Below, one piece after another: positions 62,601 through 64,000 of a stretch of 64,000 nucleotides of DNA. The stretch spans positions 1 through 64,000 of the forward strand of contig NZ_BAFZ01000077.1 of NCBI RefSeq assembly GCF_000308575.1, given 5' to 3'. This DNA comes from Nocardia exalbida NBRC 100660 (GTDB lineage: Bacteria > Actinomycetota > Actinomycetes > Mycobacteriales > Mycobacteriaceae). The translations under genes and the position numbers were made by a program. Within the stretch, counting starts at the first letter, position 1, and each line of letters begins with the position of its first letter. Under the pieces are notes generated by a model. It did not search any database. It saw nothing but the letters and a program-made list of their open reading frames with translations, and had not been told where the DNA came from.

Positions 62601-63796
62601 TGGCCGCCGCTCTGATCAAGACGTTGCCGAAGACATTGCGACGCAGCGTCGTCCCCGCACCCGACTTCGCGGCCGCCGCCCTGGCGGCGCTGACCCCGCG
62701 GGCGGAGCCGCTGCGGGCCGGGCTGGCGCGCGAGTTGTCCCGGCTGGGTTCGGTGTCGATCGCCCCCACCGACTTCGACGTCTCCGCACTGCCCGACCAC
62801 CTGCGCATGACTTTCGCGGCCATCGGCGACGACGGCGCCGTGCTCGCCCGGGACAAGAGTCTCGCCGCGCTGAAAACCCGCCTGGCCGAGCAGGTTTCCG
62901 CCTCCGTCGCCCGGGCCACCGCGGGAGCCGAACGCCCGCCTGCCACGGTGTGGACCTCCGAATCGCTCGGCACCCTCGCGCCGACGGTGCGGCGCGAGGT
63001 GGCGGGGCAGACCGTCACCGGATACCCGGCGCTCGTCGCCGAAGGCGACGGCGTGGCGGTCCGGGTGCTCAGCTCCCCCGCGGAGCAGGCCGCCGCCATG
63101 CGCCTCGGCACCAGAGCGCTGCTGCTGCACACGCTGCCCGCTTCGGCCCGTAGCTCCACCGCGGGCCTGTCGCCCGCGGATCGCCTTGCGCTGAGCCAGA
63201 ATCCGTACGGCTCGCTGGAGGCGCTGCTCGACGACTGCCGCGCGGCTGCCGCCGACGAACTGCTCGTGGCCGCCGGCGGGCCGGTGCACGACCCGGCGGA
63301 GTTCGACGCGCTCGTCGCCCGGATCCGTCCGGATTTCGCCGCCACCGTCGCTCGTTACGTGCGCCTGGTCGTGCCGGTGCTCGCGGGCGCCCACCAGGTT
63401 TCGGTGGCGCTGGCGCGAACGAGCGAGCGCGACATCGCCGAAGACGTCCGTCATCAGCTCGACGATCTGGTGTTCCGCGGCTTCGTGTCCGAAACGGGCG
63501 CGGCCAGGCTGCGTGAGCTGCCGCGCTACCTCCAGGCGGCGGTGGCGCGACTGGAGGCGTTGCCCGGCTCGGCCGTTCGCGATCGGCAAGGCATGGCCGA
63601 ACTCGATCGGGTGCTCGCCGCCTATGACCGCTTGGTAGCGTCGCTCCCGCAGAGCCGCAGGCATGCGCCCGCGGTCACCGAGATCTGGTGGATGATCGAG
63701 GAATTCCGCGTCAGCCTGTTCGCGCAGAAGCTCGGTACCCCGTTCCCGGTGTCGGCCAAGCGGATCGAGAAGGCGATCGCCGCGGTGCGGCGCTGA
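59678..63796 (+). CDS. hrpA: ATP-dependent RNA helicase HrpA (DEAH-box)
   Basis: A 1372-residue DEAH/RHA helicase. Motif I VIVAGETGSGKTTQIPKICL (near 90), motif II IIIDEAHERSLNIDFL, motif III ITSATIDPELFARHF, V ATNVAETSLTVPGIRYVVDP and VI ASARQRSGRCGRVADG; then the winged-helix/HA2 and OB regions, and a C-terminal DUF3418 domain from about residue 760. It has an acidic/basic insertion near 640-685. In E. coli HrpA rescues stalled ribosomes; the role here is by homology. It converges with nrdR, one base apart. Confidence 0.93.
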   Translation: MTRTAATDSRELRTRLANLSLRDEHRLRRRLDKARGGDLGGVEAEIAAAELRVEARRAAVPEIRYPEQLPVTARREDIAAAIAEHQVVIVAGETGSGKTTQIPKICLELGRGIRGTIGHTQPRRLAARTVAERIAEELGTELGDVVGYTVRFTDHASEHTLIKLMTDGILLAEIQRDRLLRRYDTIIIDEAHERSLNIDFLLGYLKQLLPRRPDLKVIITSATIDPELFARHFADEEGTPAPIVEVSGRSYPVEIRYRPLSLELPGAAGDEDDEDTRIVDRDPVDAIGDAVTELFAAGDGDVLVFLSGEREIRDTADALRDLKLPRTEILPLYARLSAAEQHRVFAPHTGRRVVLATNVAETSLTVPGIRYVVDPGTARISRYSMRTKVQRLPIEPVSQASARQRSGRCGRVADGICIRLYSEDDFESRPVFTDPEILRTNLAAVILQMTALGLGDIENFPFVEPPDRRAIRDGIALLEELGALARRDGKSRTDGDGATALTLTPIGRDMAQLPVDPRMARMLVEAQHTGCLADVLVIVAALSIQDVRERPAEQQQAADTKHARFTVEGSDFLAYLRLWDYLGGQRKSLSSNQFRRLCREEFLHYLRIREWQDLHGQLRTITKGLGWSARAQDSASPAEPDRTEAAAPDGKQGNRSRRSRSTRGGDGRPGAERGRGATAAIVADNDGLPWDSTAIHQALLAGMLSHIGVREAESREFLGARNAKFMIFPGSSLAKKPPRWVMAAELVETSRLWGRMAAKIEPEWAERLAGDLVKRVYSEPHWSAKRGAARAYERVTLYGIPLVTGRPVDYGRIDPELSRELFIRHALVQGEWQTRHEFFHRNRALLDDVADLEHRARRRDILVDDEVLFAFYDERLPADIVSVRHFDSWWRTARRTDPELLDFSTSTVVNEGAAALDPAAFPDSWRQGELAFPLSYQFEPGNEEDGVTVRIPVEQLAHVRAVGFDWLVPGMRDELAAALIKTLPKTLRRSVVPAPDFAAAALAALTPRAEPLRAGLARELSRLGSVSIAPTDFDVSALPDHLRMTFAAIGDDGAVLARDKSLAALKTRLAEQVSASVARATAGAERPPATVWTSESLGTLAPTVRREVAGQTVTGYPALVAEGDGVAVRVLSSPAEQAAAMRLGTRALLLHTLPASARSSTAGLSPADRLALSQNPYGSLEALLDDCRAAAADELLVAAGGPVHDPAEFDALVARIRPDFAATVARYVRLVVPVLAGAHQVSVALARTSERDIAEDVRHQLDDLVFRGFVSETGAARLRELPRYLQAAVARLEALPGSAVRDRQGMAELDRVLAAYDRLVASLPQSRRHAPAVTEIWWMIEEFRVSLFAQKLGTPFPVSAKRIEKAIAAVRR

Positions 63797-63797
63797 G

Positions 63798-64000
63798 TCA
63801 GTCGGCGGCCGACAGCGCTTCGGCGCGCGCCTGGCGCATCTCCCGGATCTCGCGTTCGAAGTCCTCGGCCGAGGTGAACGACCGGTAGACCGAAGCGAAC
63901 CGCAGGTAGGCCACCTCGTCGAGATCGCGCAGCGGGCCCAGGATGGCCAGCCCCACCTCGTGACTGGGCACCTCGGGAGATCCCTTGGCGCGCACCGCGT
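63798..64000 (-). CDS. nrdR: Transcriptional repressor NrdR (C-terminal part)
   Basis: Only the last 67 or so residues are inside the window; the start lies beyond the right edge. The sequence RAKGSPEVPSHEVGLAILGP followed by LRDLDEVAYLRFASVYRSF and the Glu-rich tail is the C-terminal part of the NrdR ATP-cone. NrdR represses ribonucleotide reductase genes in response to dATP/ATP. The zinc ribbon is outside this window. The position beside hrpA and near IdeR fits the M. tuberculosis order (Rv2718c). Confidence 0.9.
   Translation of the reverse strand, partial: AVRAKGSPEVPSHEVGLAILGPLRDLDEVAYLRFASVYRSFTSAEDFEREIREMRQARAEALSAAD

Overview
The window is high-GC DNA from an actinobacterium of the Mycobacteriales, most likely Nocardia or a close relative. 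Dense gene packing, many GTG starts and four-base ATGA/GTGA overlaps fit this. So does the gene order: from memory of the Mycobacterium tuberculosis map, the backbone is largely colinear with the Rv2689c-Rv2718c region (RNA methyltransferase, APC permease, ceoB-ceoC, DUF3159, OB-fold protein, hydrolase, DUF3710, dut, DUF3093, DUF4193, cei, suhB, ppgK, sigA, BrkB, DUF3039, DUF3099, sigB, ideR, PAC2, nrdR). The species call is inference.

Layout. 0-12 kb: potassium/cation transport block (APC permease facing ceoB-ceoC), an inserted lone ECF sigma factor, then conserved mycobacterial-type housekeeping genes through dut, cei, suhB and ppgK. 12.2-13.6 kb: the principal sigma factor SigA. 13.8-27.2 kb: accessory stretch with a rhomboid-like protein, a KhtTU-like antiporter pair (frameshifted), a NarL-type two-component system, a DUF952 protein, a small Cys-rich DUF7455 protein, a TetR/SNF2-helicase/SWIM cluster, a methyltransferase facing an AraC regulator, an SDR (doubly frameshifted) facing a TetR, and a superfamily II helicase. 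27.3-34.5 kb: BrkB, DUF3039, DUF3099, an MFS carrier, a VOC protein, a 15-copy 8-bp tandem repeat, a large methyltransferase, and sigB behind an ECF-type promoter. 34.6-40.9 kb: lipoprotein, a GNAT/acyl-CoA-synthetase-like protein overlapping acuC, then ideR-galE. 41-49.6 kb: DUF4192, a lipoprotein, PAC2, a DUF3516 helicase, and a polyamine operon of an ornithine-decarboxylase-like enzyme and a SpeD-SpeE fusion. 49.8-54.4 kb: tautomerase-SDR operon with its TetR and matching operators, GGCT-like protein, and oxyR facing ahpC-ahpD. 54.4-64 kb: PhzF-like protein, sigK-rskA, DUF5134, GNAT, class III aminotransferase, hrpA, and the 3' part of nrdR.

Functionally the region is rich in transcriptional control (SigA, SigB, SigK, one further ECF factor, IdeR, OxyR, three TetR, one AraC, one two-component system) and stress response (AhpCD, OxyR, Cei, Dut). 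The most unusual elements are the polyamine operon with a fused AdoMet decarboxylase/aminopropyltransferase, the overlapping acyltransferase-deacetylase pair, an SDR lacking the catalytic tyrosine with a self-contained operator circuit, and the 8-bp tandem repeat. No tRNA, rRNA, insertion sequence, prophage or CRISPR array was seen.
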